Shown: one piece after another, positions 47,411 to 61,770 of the stretch
Position numbering within the stretch: position 1 is the stretch's first letter
Layout of the letters: the number at the start of each line of letters is the position of its first letter
DNA from: Tubulanus polymorphus
Taxonomy: Eukaryota; Nemertea; Palaeonemertea; Tubulaniformes; Tubulanidae
Reading direction: 5' to 3'
Length of the DNA stretch: 64,000 nucleotides
Assembly: GCF_964204645.1 (NCBI RefSeq)
Contig: NC_134028.1
Span: 26,820,153 to 26,884,152 of the forward strand
Notes under the pieces: generated by a model
What the model saw: only the letters and a program-made list of their open reading frames with translations
Databases searched by the model: none
What the model was told of the DNA's origin: nothing
Position numbers and translations under genes: made by a program

Positions 47411-49999
47411 ACGAGCAGCGAAAGTACAACGCATGCTCGTCATCAGATTGTGCGTTGTTTGTGCCCTGAATCGCTATACTTTCCAAATGATTGATTCAGA
47501 CGTTGAAATTCGGCGAACCGTAAACCAGGAGGCAATGACGTGAAAGTGGAAAGAGAACAAGAGCAGACGCGATGTAGATGGTTTGATCACCTGTTCATTA
47601 CAAACAACGCGACTATCGCAGCCGCCACCGAATAGTAATTCCCCTGCTGGCAATATTGCAGCTAGCAAGTCGACAGCGCGGGTTCCTTTCTCATGTGCTG
47701 GATGGATGGATGGATTGATGGATCAGACGGATGGCAGAATCGCATATCTGGGCCCTATTTAGTTGAGTTTAATGCATGCAAAAGACACGTTGTCAATTTT
47801 ACAAGAATAAGAATTGCGTAAACATTGGAAGAGAAATTAATAAATGATGAACAATCACAAGAACAATTAGAATAGTGACTATCGTAGTTATGATAATGGT
47901 AGATGATTATCATATATTAGCTTATCAATGAGTGTGTCAGGAGTAAGAAACCTGTCAAAGATTCACTACAGCCGCTAGGCTGGGCGTCCACGTGCGTGTT
48001 TTCCTCGGCCAAACGTTCTTCCAGGAAAATATGTATCAATAGCTGACATTAAGAAATCTCGAATGCGCCAAGAGAAATGTCGCACTTACATGGATTCAGT
48101 AAAACATAATACGTTTATCTGACTTCAATAAAACCGAATTTCAAGAGTTGCGTCTGATAAATCTTATCCATAACTTTTACATAACTTTTCATCAACTTTC
48201 GACACTTGCTTTTTTCAAGAATACATCTTAATTCCCACGTTCAAAACGCACTTTCAATGGTGAACCGTCCACACCAGATTGAATCGTGGTAACCGAGTAA
48301 CAACTAGCGAACCTAGCGGATCCTCGCTTGCCACAGTAGCGGTGCCTTTTCAATGGCTTATCTAATACCGAATTTGACGGTATGCGTTTTAGAATTTCGA
48401 TGATACAAGGACAAGCAGGCAGTCGTAGCCATGGCCTTACTCCGCATTGCTTTTCCTAAAGATTTTTTTCTAATAACGTATCAAATGATTTCTATTACTG
48501 AAAGTTCAACTTCCTATATTTTCCCTCGATGCTGATATTACACACACTAAAGTAACCCTTTGAGAACGAAGGCAGATATGTCGGTCCATATCGAAGTTCG
48601 TTATTTCTACATATCTCAAAATTGATTTACCCAATGCTTATCAGGTCACATGTGAGATCTAAGCTATACATTGATAGTCTCATCTTCATCTTAAGAGACC
48701 ATTCACACAGATATTATTTATACAGCATACAGCATTCTCTGATATACATGATGTCTATGGCAAATACCGATAATATTTGTTTCCAATACTTAACGAACAG
48801 AGTTTGCATGTATAGAATTTCTATGGCGATCGGTCAATAGGGATTAACAGCAGTCGAATGGACTCACTCTGAACTATTCGACGAATTATTTTATCACTCT
48901 CGTGGAAAATAAAACGTTTTGAATCGACATTTCAGGATTCCAACCCGACCTCTCAATTGATCGTTACCTCACCATCACGTAATGAGGTATATTTCGTTTG
49001 GAAGTTTTTGTTGAATTCATATAGAAATACCATATTAATTTTATCATGCCCCATCGAGAAGTAGTCAGAATCTCTTGAACGCTGTCCCAACTTTTCCAAA
49101 CTTAATTATTTCGTCTACAGTTCTTATTGTTTACAGAGCAATGAAATAAAAGTTATCTATGAACCTCGCGAACACTTACAAATATCCATTAACCAAGCAC
49201 GTCTAAATCCATAGCACGATATATACTGTATCTGCTATATTCCCAACCGATCTCGCTACGTATTCAATCAAATGGATGGACATTGTATGTATTATATACA
49301 TTATTATGATTATTAATTCATATCTGTCTGGAGGAGGCAGCAGCAAACATCTATTGTCAAAGGGAATGGTTTGCATTGAAAGAGATCCTCGGATAAGTGT
49401 ATATTCTATAGCCTGGACAGAACTTCCTTCTCAATGGAATAAAGTCGATTTCTCCTACTACAGCTCGACGTCCATACGCCGGAAACGTGCTCTTTGATGA
49501 GTGCATTAGGCAAAAGAGCAAAAATCGTTGCCAGCTCGACGACGGAGCGACGACGGATCTGTTCGCGTTTCGTTTACGATTCGGTTTTAGATATTTGATA
49601 ACCGTGTGAACTTCTTGCTTACACTTCAAAACACGCAATACTCCCCTCGACGATCACGTGACGACGTTCATTTCCGGTAAGTCGTGTCAGTGGAAGCTTC
49701 GTGAATTGATGAAAAGCTTTTTCTCGAGACGGTCGTAAATAAATTGTTCCGTTCCGTGAGTGGTTTATATAGACGAATGAATATACTATTGAAATGTTCA
49801 TTACGAAGTGTCTTAAAGTGTTTGACTAGTTTTGAAATGTTATACCTTCCGAAATAGCGGACGCAAATCATGCAAGGTTTGTACAGATTAGCCAAACTCA
49901 GACGTGGAAAATAGAGATTACATGTTTAAAATTCAATAATAAGATAGTATTTAAGTAATAAATTTCGCTTTTAATCTTTTAAATCGTTTTGTATATAGT
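47411..49999. other. Non-coding stretch
   Basis: A GGAT-type microsatellite lies at 47700-47734. ORFs up to 93 codons overlap on both strands without domains. Confidence -1.
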
Positions 50000-51453
50000 G
50001 GGTTTTGATATACATGTATCTAACCTCGACTAAGGAGTACCGGGTACCCCCCCCTTCTTCGACAGACTGATACTAAGCTATGAAGAAGATAAACGCCGGA
50101 GCCGTAGAGAAGTTGGGAGAGAGAAAATAACCAATTAATCAAAAGACAATATTCGCGACCCGACTCTTTCTGGCTCTCGACGTGCTAGAAACACGAATGA
50201 ACTAAACATTGATTGACTGAAGGCACAAGAGGCGAATGTAATAGAAATCTACGTACGTATCCAGACAACAAAGATTGTGTTGAACGAAATATAAATTAGG
50301 GCGCTGTTGTGGTATCGGGGTAGGTTGGGCGTTGACTATTCTCCTAGTTCCTGCACAGCAAACAATACTGGCCATACGTAAACTACGAAACGTTGCTGAC
50401 TGCAGCAAATCCACTTCAACATTTGATGTTAGACAAATAGCAGCGGCTAATTCTTGTTTCTTGCAATGTTATCACAGATTTCGATTCGAAAATTAACCTA
50501 TGTGCGCTTTTACCCTAGACATTGTTTGCAAACAACGGCTAGGAAAAACAAACTGAGAGCACCACTAACGCCACGAAATAGTGACACCAGAAACAAATAA
50601 AAAACACTTACTAAGACAGTGTGCTATAAAATTGTAGACATGACGTAAACGAATAGCTCAAGGTTATTTCTATGTTCAAGAAGCTTTGTTCTTTCTATGC
50701 GATAGTAGAGATGGCTTGACAGAACGACTGTAAGTAAGCGGAACGTCTTAGCCATTTTTCTTTAACCTCGCAGCTCCGTATATTGATTTTCCCTACGTAG
50801 AATATCTGATATCAAGCAAGAACATCTGAGATAAAATGGACGCGTCGCTATCATATTTCTGTCTTCATATATGCGTTTAATAACTGAGAGAACTCTGCAA
50901 GCGCCCATTATCATGTACAGTCGTAGCTTCAAGTCCAGGTTCAGTCAAAAAGTGGTTTAAAATATGGATGTTTGGGTGTTTGTTGTAGAATTAATATATA
51001 TTTCAACTTTCAATGAAACTTTTTGGCAGTCCTTAAATACAATGTAGACCTATATCAGGTACGTGCGTGTACAACCAAAAATGACTGAGTTAGGCCACCC
51101 AGCGTTCTTTCTAGCAAAATTGAAATATTATACATTAGAGGTCTTAGACTGGTTTTCAAAACATTGAGCCATGACATAATCGTCACTTCAGGTTTTAAGA
51201 GCTATTTTCCATTCTTAAAATGAGTTAAGACCAAACATTAGTTGACGTTATACCGATATATCACGCCGGGTAACTGTGCACACGTTGAAAATGACGAATT
51301 CATTCCCGATCAAGCCCGCAAGTCACGAACCTTGGTCTTAGTGAAATTAACCGGTTCAGCACGGTAAGATGGCTGATACAACCACTTCCAGAACTGGGTG
51401 AAGCCCTCGGTGTACCTGTTTCTTGTAGTTACCAATTACAACCATGTTGTTTT
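50000..51453. other. Non-coding stretch
   Basis: Nothing recognisable; a C-run is at 50048. ACAACCACTTCCAGAACTGG (51383) resembles ACAACCACTGCCAGCAGGAC at 54978 and may mark a diverged dispersed repeat. Confidence -1.
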
Positions 51454-51604
51454 TTACTCAGGGATGGCTAGCTCTATGAGTCCATCTACAAAGTTCTTCG
51501 TCATACCAGTGATTTGATAGTATGTCGTACGTCCTGCGACGCTAGCGTGTAATTCACCGGTGGCGCCATTTGTCGTGAAATAATCGTAAAATTGAATTCG
51601 CCGT
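51454..51604 (-). CDS. Possible 3'-terminal exon, unrecognised
   Basis: The minus strand is open from 51621 to a TAA at 51454-51456. An AG at 51605-51606 could be the splice acceptor, giving 49 whole codons before the stop. The peptide includes GATGELHASVAGRTTYY and ends in LIELAIPE; the mix of residues and CpG-rich codons look coding, unlike most ORFs here. I do not know the family. Against it: the acceptor lacks a good pyrimidine tract and no upstream exon was identified in the CpG-rich stretch 51650-51735 or beyond. Treat as a candidate only. Confidence -1.
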
Positions 51605-52379
51605 CTGCTATTCAACCATTTTCATTGTAAGTAAACATCTTGATGATCGTTCAAATCGCATCCGGAAGAAAAATCAGCACCGCGCTCGCGTCGTTGTCGT
51701 CGATTGTCTGTGGCTGTACCGCACCGCACCGCGCGCTTATAGTCTAAGTGCAAATTACATTCGTGTTTGCATCAAATAGCCAAGCTTCGGGGTAAAACCG
51801 AGTAATTACTTTTTCACAGTCTTGAGAGAGGACTGCACGTACATGGGTGGCTTCGTACATTATTTTACTTGACGATATCAAGTACCAAGCAATCTATAAC
51901 GTGGTCAACATATATAGGCTGTATGTGTATGATCGTTATTCGCAAAATCTCGATTTTCTGGCCATCGCTACAGCAGCATGTCCCATAGAAAAAAGTATAC
52001 CGAACTTTGCCTGTCTCTATATTTTCAATAATGATAATTTTTCTTTTCCTCTGTTCCAGAATGAAGACATTTTTCTGTTAAATGGACTATCTTTTTTTCA
52101 TTCTCTTCGCGGATGACTTGAGTATCATGGCTTTAAAGAATAGCCTCTTCTATCTTTATATCCACTGGAGGTCAACGAGGCAGTATATAGATCTAATGTA
52201 ATACAAAGAACTGAAAATATGACGATCGAATCTGATACACAGCAAACTTTGTAGAAAGACACGTCAAGGCAACGTTTATTATCAATTAATAAAACTGATT
52301 AATAATATGCAGATATAATATGCATATACACGTAATCTGTGACCACCTCGTGATTCGAATACTCGAAATAACACGATCA
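51605..52379. other. Non-coding stretch, CpG-rich at its left
   Basis: 51650-51735 is CpG-rich with repeated CGCACCG and, on the minus strand, a TATAAG motif (about 51738); it might be a promoter for a minus-strand transcript. The rest is featureless. Confidence -1.
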
Positions 52380-52390
52380 GGTTCGAATCC
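52380..52390 (+). repeat. Isolated pol III B box
   Basis: GGTTCGAATCC followed by CAGTAATATTTTATATATTT. No cloverleaf; likely SINE fragment. Confidence -1.
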
Positions 52391-53647
52391 CAGTAATATT
52401 TTATATATTTAATATTCCCTGACATGACATTACATAAACATTTCGATCTTCATTAATAAGCCGTCAATATTCAAGGTCAGTTCTTTTGGTTCGAACAGTG
52501 ATTTTCTAAAAGAAATGTTAGGCCTATCTTCCAGGAAAAAATATCAACATATATCACCCTAAAATCACCTCAGAATTAACAGTCAACTGCCCTTTTATTC
52601 TGGTCCGGTTAAGGCTCTGCTAAAACTAGGCCACCCGGGGTCCTCTCAAACTACGTTTTAAGATAGACATTAGCTATTACACCATATGAGCAAAATACAT
52701 AGACAAGATACGGGGAGCTGTATAGCAATTGTCGAAGTTTGTCTGGTCAGATGACCAGTAAGGGATGTAGGGCGTTATTATTATAATTCTGATAAGGATC
52801 TAAAGTTCATTTTCTAATTATTTTCCAAATAAGAAAAGATACGTCGCGTCCATTTAAGATTATGTGAAACTTAAAAGACGTTTCAATGAAAAATGAAACC
52901 AATAATTAGAAACCGCATACATACACACGCATACAACATTCATACATTTTACCATTAAGCAATATTCGATAGTCTTACTATTTGCAACAGCGATTTGCTA
53001 TATAAACCCGTATCAAATTGAACTTGCGTGAATTGTGCGAAAAACTGCCAAAAATTCAAATACGTACAGGCTAACATTGAAACCACTATTAGACCCATCA
53101 CGATATTCATTATTGTTATATAGTAAATAGATTATTGATTAGACCGCTTCTGTCCGTTCAAAATAACAGCAATCTCAAATGTATGGATATTTCAATATCT
53201 TCTTAATGAGAGGCACGATATGAACGCATTAACGAATCGTAGAAACGTGTTCGAAGAGTACATATAATGATTATGTATAGACGTGGATGAGATTCAGTTA
53301 AAAAAAATTCAAATTTATTCCCCCTGCTACATCTTGATTTACGAACGTCATTCTGATATCTGGAAATAAAAGATTACAGCAAAGATACAGTATTCAACGT
53401 AGTAACGCGTGAATGTATACATCTAATAGCGAGTAATCATTGGTCATCACTATTCATATCAATTTCATCAAAATGTTCAATCCTTATTTACGCATACGCA
53501 ATAACTAAGCGAAACAATTCGATCGTATCAATACCTTGAATACATGTTTATAACAGGGATCAATACACAACCCTACAGACATTCACCGTTAAGTAGCGTC
53601 AAGTGTGGATGATCAGTTTTTGAAAGTGCGCCGATAAAAATGTTCAA
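52391..53647. other. Non-coding stretch
   Basis: Nothing recognisable was seen here. Confidence -1.
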
Positions 53648-53767
53648 TGTCTGGTGGTAGTTCATCTTCGATCAAAAATGTGTCAGCTGCAGCGCTGAAC
53701 ACATCGCTGAAGTGTAAACGTGTCATATGTCTGGTGTTTGTAGTTCATTTTCAATCAAAAATGTTTC
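53648..53767. repeat. Diverged direct repeat, two units about 79 bp apart
   Basis: ATGTCTGGTGGTAGTTCAT with GATCAAAAATGT (53648) and ATGTCTGGTGTTTGTAGTTC with AATCAAAAATGT (53727) are copies of one segment. Confidence -1.
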
Positions 53768-54013
53768 ACGCGAAGTTCTAGTTTGTCACGTGAAATAAAT
53801 CCACTTGGAGAAGAGTGATTCAGTATTGAATGTTGGTCCTAGGCAGAGGATTGTCTGGACGGTGCGGGCGGCAATATGTCTGAGGTGGGGCGGGCTTTAG
53901 GCTGACGAGAAACAGGATCCAGCGAACAGATTTATACATTTGATACCGTACATTGAGCCTGATAAATACGACCCTTGCCTGAAATTTCAAGCTGTTTTTA
54001 TTCTATACTAACT

Positions 54014-54065
54014 ATCATCATCGACATCATCGACATCAACATCATCAACATCATCGACATCAACA
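54014..54065. repeat. CATCGA/CATCAA short repeat
   Basis: Irregular CATCATCGACATCAACAT units spanning about 50 bp. Confidence -1.
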
Positions 54066-54249
54066 CGGAACTAAATGAATAGAAGTTTTATCCGTGAATA
54101 GTTCAAAGCAATAGTGTTACCATAGAAACGGATATTTGATATCTTCAGATAGAAAAGTGTTTAATTAAGACGTGTGGTCACATTCTTACTCAAAACAGGT
54201 CAAGTCTTCGAATTTTATTAAGGTACGTTCGGAAAGCCTTTTACCTCCG

Positions 54250-54412
54250 TGATTCTCAACTCGGTGAAATATTTATTTACAGTTTTATCTATAGCGAGTT
54301 TCCCGATTCTCAACTCGATATCCGGTCAATTCGAATGGATTATTTACAGCAGTCCCAACACGCTACCGAGTTCCCTGATTCTCAACTCAGTGAAATATTT
54401 ACAGCAGTCTCC
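54250..54412. repeat. Diverged tandem repeat, three units
   Basis: TGATTCTCAACTC occurs three times, followed at variable distance by ATTTACAG and CGAGTTCC. Two of the units share ATTTACAGCAGTC. The 66-codon ORF here reads the repeat. Confidence -1.
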
Positions 54413-55375
54413 TCGACAAAAGCTCGCATTTTCTAATAGAATCAGTTAACCTTCACAGTACAACCCGTTTCATGGTTTGATTAGATTACGCGGTTGTAAT
54501 GGATTCTCTATAGCTCATCTAGTCACTGCTCGTCATATGGAATATGCTATCATATTTTTCTTATAATCCGTTGAATGGAAATCGGATGTCACTGATGCCG
54601 GAAAACAGATATTATCGACGAGCCCCGCAGGGAAGCGATTAAAACTAAAAATAAAAAGCTTCAAAAGCTACAAGTCATTCGTGTGGAACTTCGATACGCA
54701 GTTCTTATACTGGAACTGATTCCGAGATCCGAGATGCGCAAATTGAAGCGAGACGCACAATCAATAATGAACAAATGTCTGTTCATTGCGGGTGCCAGGC
54801 ATTCATGAAAATGATAATTTGTTTAGTCTTTTAATGACAGTTATCTTCATTTTTGATTAGATGATCACAAAGGCATTACCTCTTGAATCCAAAAACCTTC
54901 ACTAAGAACCCTAGTGTCTGATGTACCACAGTGGGTTACACTAGGATCGTAGAGCGACGGAGATCACTGTGGAGGGACAACCACTGCCAGCAGGACTGGG
55001 TGAACAAAAAACCAAGCATCAGTAAACAACTGTCGGTGTCTTATTATGTTTTGATGAGCACAATTTTGTACGTTCGTTGTATTTTCTATAGTCAAAAATG
55101 ATGATTTTAATGTTGCCTCTTCCTGTTGGGCAAAAAATTGATGCATTGTTTCCATATTTCTGCTGCGCTGGTCGCCTATCTGCCCTGTACATCACTTTTG
55201 TTTAAAAAAAAAATCATGATCAAGCTAACCATAACTGACCCGGCAATTATAGAAATGAACTGATCACAAATTATCTTGCGATTTAGAAAAATGATCCGTC
55301 CGATTAGGAGAAACAAGGTATCGTTTTCAGCCTTATTGTTTGATAACAGGAATCTGATTAGTCTATAGTTCTCTC
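54413..55375. other. Non-coding stretch
   Basis: Nothing recognisable apart from the possible dispersed segment near 54978. Confidence -1.
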
Positions 55376-55408
<33 letters not shown>

Positions 55409-55409
55409 C
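55376..55409. repeat. (TA)n microsatellite
   Basis: About 16 TA units with one G interruption. Confidence -1.
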
Positions 55410-57800
55410 TTCCTAAATTCTATTCTGAAAATTACTTCATTTATTACAAGTCCCCGAGATTAAACAGTCGAGAGCGTATTTAATTGAACTTCACAAGTTT
55501 TCAATAGGCCACAAGAGATACATTTTCACCGTCGTTTCAGAATGAATTTTGCAATTACGAATTCATTTCCTATTACGCAGTTTTGTAATATATCACCGTA
55601 TTGTATCGTTCCCTCGAGGTGCAACCGAAAAACTACGAGAAGTCTATCATTCATCACGCATCCATAGACGTAAAACTTTTTAAACACGCGAGTATATGCA
55701 TGCCCGTTGAGTAGAGGGGGTGGGGCTTAGAGGGTTACGAGAAATCACTAAAAAATCCGAAAACGATCCACTTTTTGAAAACTGAATTTTCATAAATCAA
55801 GAATAATAATGATAGACTTGACACCTATATAGACTTGACACCTCCCTAGGCCTACATGTTCGTATGAACTCCACAAGGGACCTGCGATTACGAGCGTGCT
55901 TCTAATAGATTCTGCATTGGTTTCGTATTACTTCACTTGATAAAAACTGTTAATTTTCTACCCCCAAAAAATGACAACAACAACCGCCATAAATATATAA
56001 TCCACACTAATAAACTATTGGACACGTTTCACGCCTGATAATCTAACGTTGAGAGGTAAAATCGTCCACTCGAGGTTTCTCTCTGACGCTGTAGTTTTTA
56101 ATGTTTAACTGCCACTCGTTAAATAAGCTTCGATATGCAATTAAAGAGGTTTTCGAATAGCGCGTGCTGGTTGAAGAGTTTTCCAGTAAACACGTCTTGT
56201 GGAACAGTCGCTAAAGCGGCACCCGGTTATTTCCATGCCACTTTCACCAATCGTATAGGAACATACGCGCGGTACGTAAGCGCCTAAATTACTTGGCAAA
56301 ATTTATGTTTGTTCTTTGTTCGTTCCGTTGTTACGCGGTAACGTTAATATTTTATACGTCGGACGTTGTTACGTTCAATGGAATATCCGGGGAATTTATG
56401 GTGTCAGTCGGAACACAATCAGGGGCGTTATCACCGATCACTGATCTTTTATGTAAAGAATAATTCGCCTCGACTCAACAGCAGAAAATACAGCGCAACG
56501 TCGCAAGTTTATACATCGATAAGCTTGTTAATAAAAGACGCGGTATCGTTGTTATCTGAAGTGCTGACAAAATCCTAATTTTCAAAATATCGATTCATTA
56601 AATTAGTTTATTAGGCGAACACATGCGCATTGTTTCTTCTGGTCGGGTCGTTTTGTAAACCTCAATAGAATTTGTAATCAGTTCATTTCTAAAGCAGCCG
56701 GGTCCGTTAGTGTTAGCTAGATCATGATTTAAAAAAAAAATGTTCAGGTTAGCAGAAATGAAAAACAAGGACGGTATCGACTCCTTTAGCCTAACGTACA
56801 AAATATATATAATACCCAGTCAGTCGCTCGCTGGAAAATTGTTTAGAAGTTCCGACATTTCCAATTATGTACTTCGGTACAAAATATTTTTTAGTTTAGC
56901 CATTCGTGTAAGGCCGTAAATAGCTGAGGTGATGCACAAACTAGAGCCGGTAGTGTAGCATAGCTAGCTGGTGGCTACCGCCGCTGGGCTTCCTAGTAAT
57001 CGCATTATTCAAATTCGATTAAACCAGAAATGATCAAATTATCAGTGGATCCGCTGTGACTAAATTTCACAACGATTCGTATTCAACGGTAGCACTGATA
57101 ACAACAGTTGCCATTCTGAGATGAGAGTAAAATTAGAATCATCTTTTTCAATCGAAAGTGGTTGCGTTATGTTGCAGATTGTTTCATGCGTGCTCCATTC
57201 ATCAGAGCTATTCTCGAAGCGATCGGTGTTTAAATAGAACGACGACGTTTTCGATCAATCTAGCCGGTGATGACGGTTAAATTCGATCATCATACCGTAA
57301 GACAATCCATCCGTCGAGAATCCACAGAAGATTTAGTAACATTTATGCGGCGAAGACAAACTGAGACGTCTTGAAGAAAAATTGACGTAGAAAACTAAAT
57401 GAGCATTTGGCGTCTCGATCTAATACAGTTCTTGAAAATTGGACCACAGAATCGGGACGAAACTTCAAATGTGTTCGTTTAGCTTTTCTTTATTGTTGTC
57501 GGTTTTTACGTAAAGTACTATTAGACAATGGAGACTTCTTTGATATTATCCATTCAAAGAAAAACTTATCGAGCACAATTATTACGTGTATTCATTCGAT
57601 ATTACTTTATCTCTGGAAATAGTTGGGAAGGTGAACATTGAACGTTTCGGGGACAGCGAGCACTTGTTGGAATTGAACGGGCACTTTGTCGTATTATCGC
57701 GATATTTCACCAACACGACATGAATCATATAAAATCGATTGAATCGTGACTTTGCGTCAATTTAAACAAAAGGTCTGGATGTTGTTTTAGTTCAGTCCAC
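55410..57800. other. Non-coding stretch
   Basis: Small ORFs at 56366-56578 and 57407-57622 show no domain. Nothing else could be named. Confidence -1.
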
Positions 57801-58115
57801 ATGTCCAGAGTCAGGAAAGTTCACAATCAGAATTGGATATTAGTTGATGTCGCTGACACAAGTAAACAAAACCGATACGAATTCACGCTGTCCCTAGCTT
57901 CGCAAACTTCTATACGAAATCTATTCAAGTTCTCGACAAAATCCGTCGTAGGTGTCGGTATCGTTTTCGATATGAGTGAGCTTATCAAGATAAATTACAT
58001 TATCTGCGCTGAAACCGGGGTTTATGAAAATAAGCTTCCTACGAACAGCCACCAGCTAGCTCGCTGTCCATCACTCAGTAGCGGTAATGACTTCGAATTC
58101 ACAGGCTACCAATAA
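57801..58115 (+). CDS. Unrecognised ORF, weak candidate
   Basis: A 104-codon frame from ATG to TAA has a balanced amino-acid make-up (few low-complexity runs, spread charged residues) and is among the longest non-repeat frames here. No signal peptide, membrane segment or motif was recognised. It could be an exon, a decayed mobile-element fragment or a chance ORF; in a window of this size a frame of this length is not surprising. Confidence -1.
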   Translation: MSRVRKVHNQNWILVDVADTSKQNRYEFTLSLASQTSIRNLFKFSTKSVVGVGIVFDMSELIKINYIICAETGVYENKLPTNSHQLARCPSLSSGNDFEFTGYQ

Positions 58116-59316
58116 TACCTTCTAATATATCAGCAGTAATACTGTCAGGACACGTGACAGTATCAAAGCACACATACTGTTTGACAGATCTACCTGTGAT
58201 CTGAGTGTAATTGATACATGTTTGGAATGACTACACAATAACAAAGATCGGATTATTATTCTGGAAATCCTTCTGGAATACAAGATTATATTGAGTTTAA
58301 AAAAGTCGTTAGAATGGAATAACCGAACGTATCTCTCTGTCCGGGTAAAGGATAGGCTACCATTCTACCAGTGTTATACCTGCACTAGTTTAACCATGAA
58401 CTTTCAAACAAATCCTTTATAACACCTAAAATTACCAGGCTCCTTGACCGGCGCGTTATAACAAGCTTTCACTGCATTCATTTTACTAGAAAACCATTAA
58501 GTTAAAACATGAAGATTCACTTCAAATTGAACACAAACCGCTATTCTTTAGGTTTTAGATACAAATGATTTTTTTTGTAAACATCGAGAAACCGATTAGA
58601 AGCGCTATACGACATCAGACTCGAGATGATTGAAGTATGATTTATAATGCAGAAACTTCACTCATTGATATTCTGTTTACTAGCGGCGGTGATACAAACA
58701 CCGGGTTACAGAGCATAGCATCCATCCGTCGCTTCGAATCACACGTGGGCAATGACCGAAAACTTGTCGACGGAAAGTATGTTAAATATTTCATCATTTC
58801 ACACGGCAAAATTCTAACGCGCATCATTGATGATTCTGGGAGCGAGAAGGAGGCAGTGTGGAATATATGAGTTACACGCATCGCCGATGATTCGAGTTGT
58901 GGTAAGATGCAAAGTCCCAAAGACATAATGAAATGATGTCGTCGCTAAAGGGCCCAGTTGCGCACGATCTTAATTTCTAAGACTGCTCTAAGCTTCTGAC
59001 TTGTTAGATGAGTCATAGAACTCACAGGGGCTCGAATAAGAGCCGTAAGTACTACAAGATCGAAAATGCGTTAAATCAGGGTCTAAGTATACAAGTTTGT
59101 ACAGTCGAAAGTAACTTCGAAACGTATTGCTATTTTCCATTATGGAACCCCTATTTCCACTGGTCAAACTGAACTCACCGCTACCAAATCGGCATTTCAT
59201 GTGTCTGCAATATTGATACCAAACTAAGATTATGATCCTGATACGATAATCTCAGAAGCTGAAGTCCCAGTGGCCATAACTCTGCGATAGATCGACTCTA
59301 TGGCTGCCATTAGTTA
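58116..59316. other. Non-coding stretch
   Basis: ORFs at 58637-58926 overlap on both strands without domains. Confidence -1.
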
Positions 59317-59380
59317 AAAATGAACGTGTATTCGGAAATATATGTGGGAAAATGAACGTGTATTCGGAAATATATGTGGG
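59317..59380. repeat. 32-bp perfect tandem duplication
   Basis: AAAATGAACGTGTATTCGG with AAATATATGTGGG occurs twice back to back (59317-59348, 59349-59380), indicating a recent duplication. Confidence -1.
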
Positions 59381-60956
59381 CCTTCATATATTGTAACCGT
59401 ACTGGAGCCTGGAAGTGTTTCTGCGAATCATCATTATGCGTTTTACGTAAAAATACCGGTCGGTGTTCGCATACAGATATACGACGAGTAGACTACACGA
59501 GAGACGTAGATACTCATAGAGAACTTCTTCTTCTCTTCTTCACAATTCCCAAGATCCGAATTAACGAAACGTTCTCAACAACAGCGTCAGTCTGTACACT
59601 TTCTGACTCCCGAACACAAAGCAATGTCAACCCATTAAATTAATGGTATCCAGACATTCCATTTGATGCTTCCTTCAAACACGTGAAGCGCCGGTGAAGA
59701 AGAAGGCTTTTATTCGCACCGGAGGGCAACGGATCCATCTTCACCGCCGAGTTGAATATCTAAAGCGTGGGCTAGAATTAGGGATAAGACGTTGAATCGT
59801 TTCGTTGATGAGGAAGAAATTGTCCCGAGCCGATTTCATTAATGCCTGTTAAATACGTTATAATACGTATCTATAAATACGTTTCTAAGAAGAATATTCT
59901 ATATTCGGTTCGTTTTCGACGACGACGACGACGAGTGTAGGAGGCGCGAACAAATACAGCTTTATCACTCTTTATTTGGAATCACAATAACAGAAATATC
60001 GAAATGAAAGTATATAATTATCAGTAGTGACGGGTTTTACAGCCTGGTTGTGATTTCAGATTGTCGAGTCGGATTCCAGCGAGAATATATCGAATTCACA
60101 TTGACATTATACGAAGGTTCGATGAAAGCTAACGCGATGAACTAAGTATAAATTAAGGAGAAACCTCGGTGTTAATGTAAAATATTCCGAGTGTAGCATT
60201 TGATTCAATTAGAATTACCGCTGTCTAATGAAGCCCCATCGAGCACTTTAATGGAAAACACGAAAGACCTACGTAATCGCTACTATAATAAACCGAGTCG
60301 GTATTCATCGTTTAGATGTAATTCGGGTTCCATACTCTTTGAAGATACCTTGTAAGTAATTACATCCAATCTTGGCGAGCAGCGCTCATAGGTTGAGGAA
60401 ATACCTTCGATTGTAATATCTTCAATTTATGATATGAATTCGTATCCGGTTCAACTAATTAAAATGCACTTAAAAAAGAAACCGCGAGGATTTCGAGGTC
60501 AACCGAGTACATATTTTAGCGATTTAGTAGTGAAATTTATTAGATTTTGACAGGCAACGCTGCCTTTCGATCGCTTTTGATAAACTTCCGTGAATTCCTG
60601 TGTTTGAAACTCAGAGGTGCATTAAAATATCTCGACGAGGGAAAGTAAACTCGAGTACAAAGTAATCCTGTCATAGTCTGCGGCGCAAGGAAAAACCTAC
60701 CGAGTGGAAACGTAAGGCTGATTAATGGGGCTGAATAAACTTCTGTTAACAAACACTGAACTTGAGCCGACAGAAGAGAAACGATGTATTCTATCGTGTA
60801 AACTGTTTACAGGTATTTATTGCTATTGTTTGCGGTTGGACCTGTATACACCCCATCACTCAGCGATATCCGCACTTTATTTTATGAAAGAAACCGTTTT
60901 GAACGTTGTTTTATTTTTATTCCGTGTAGCTCTGAATGAAGGTTACACGAATGGCT
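59381..60956. other. Non-coding stretch
   Basis: A (GAC)n run of about six units is at 59917-59934. No gene recognised. Confidence -1.
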
Positions 60957-61770
<814 letters not shown>

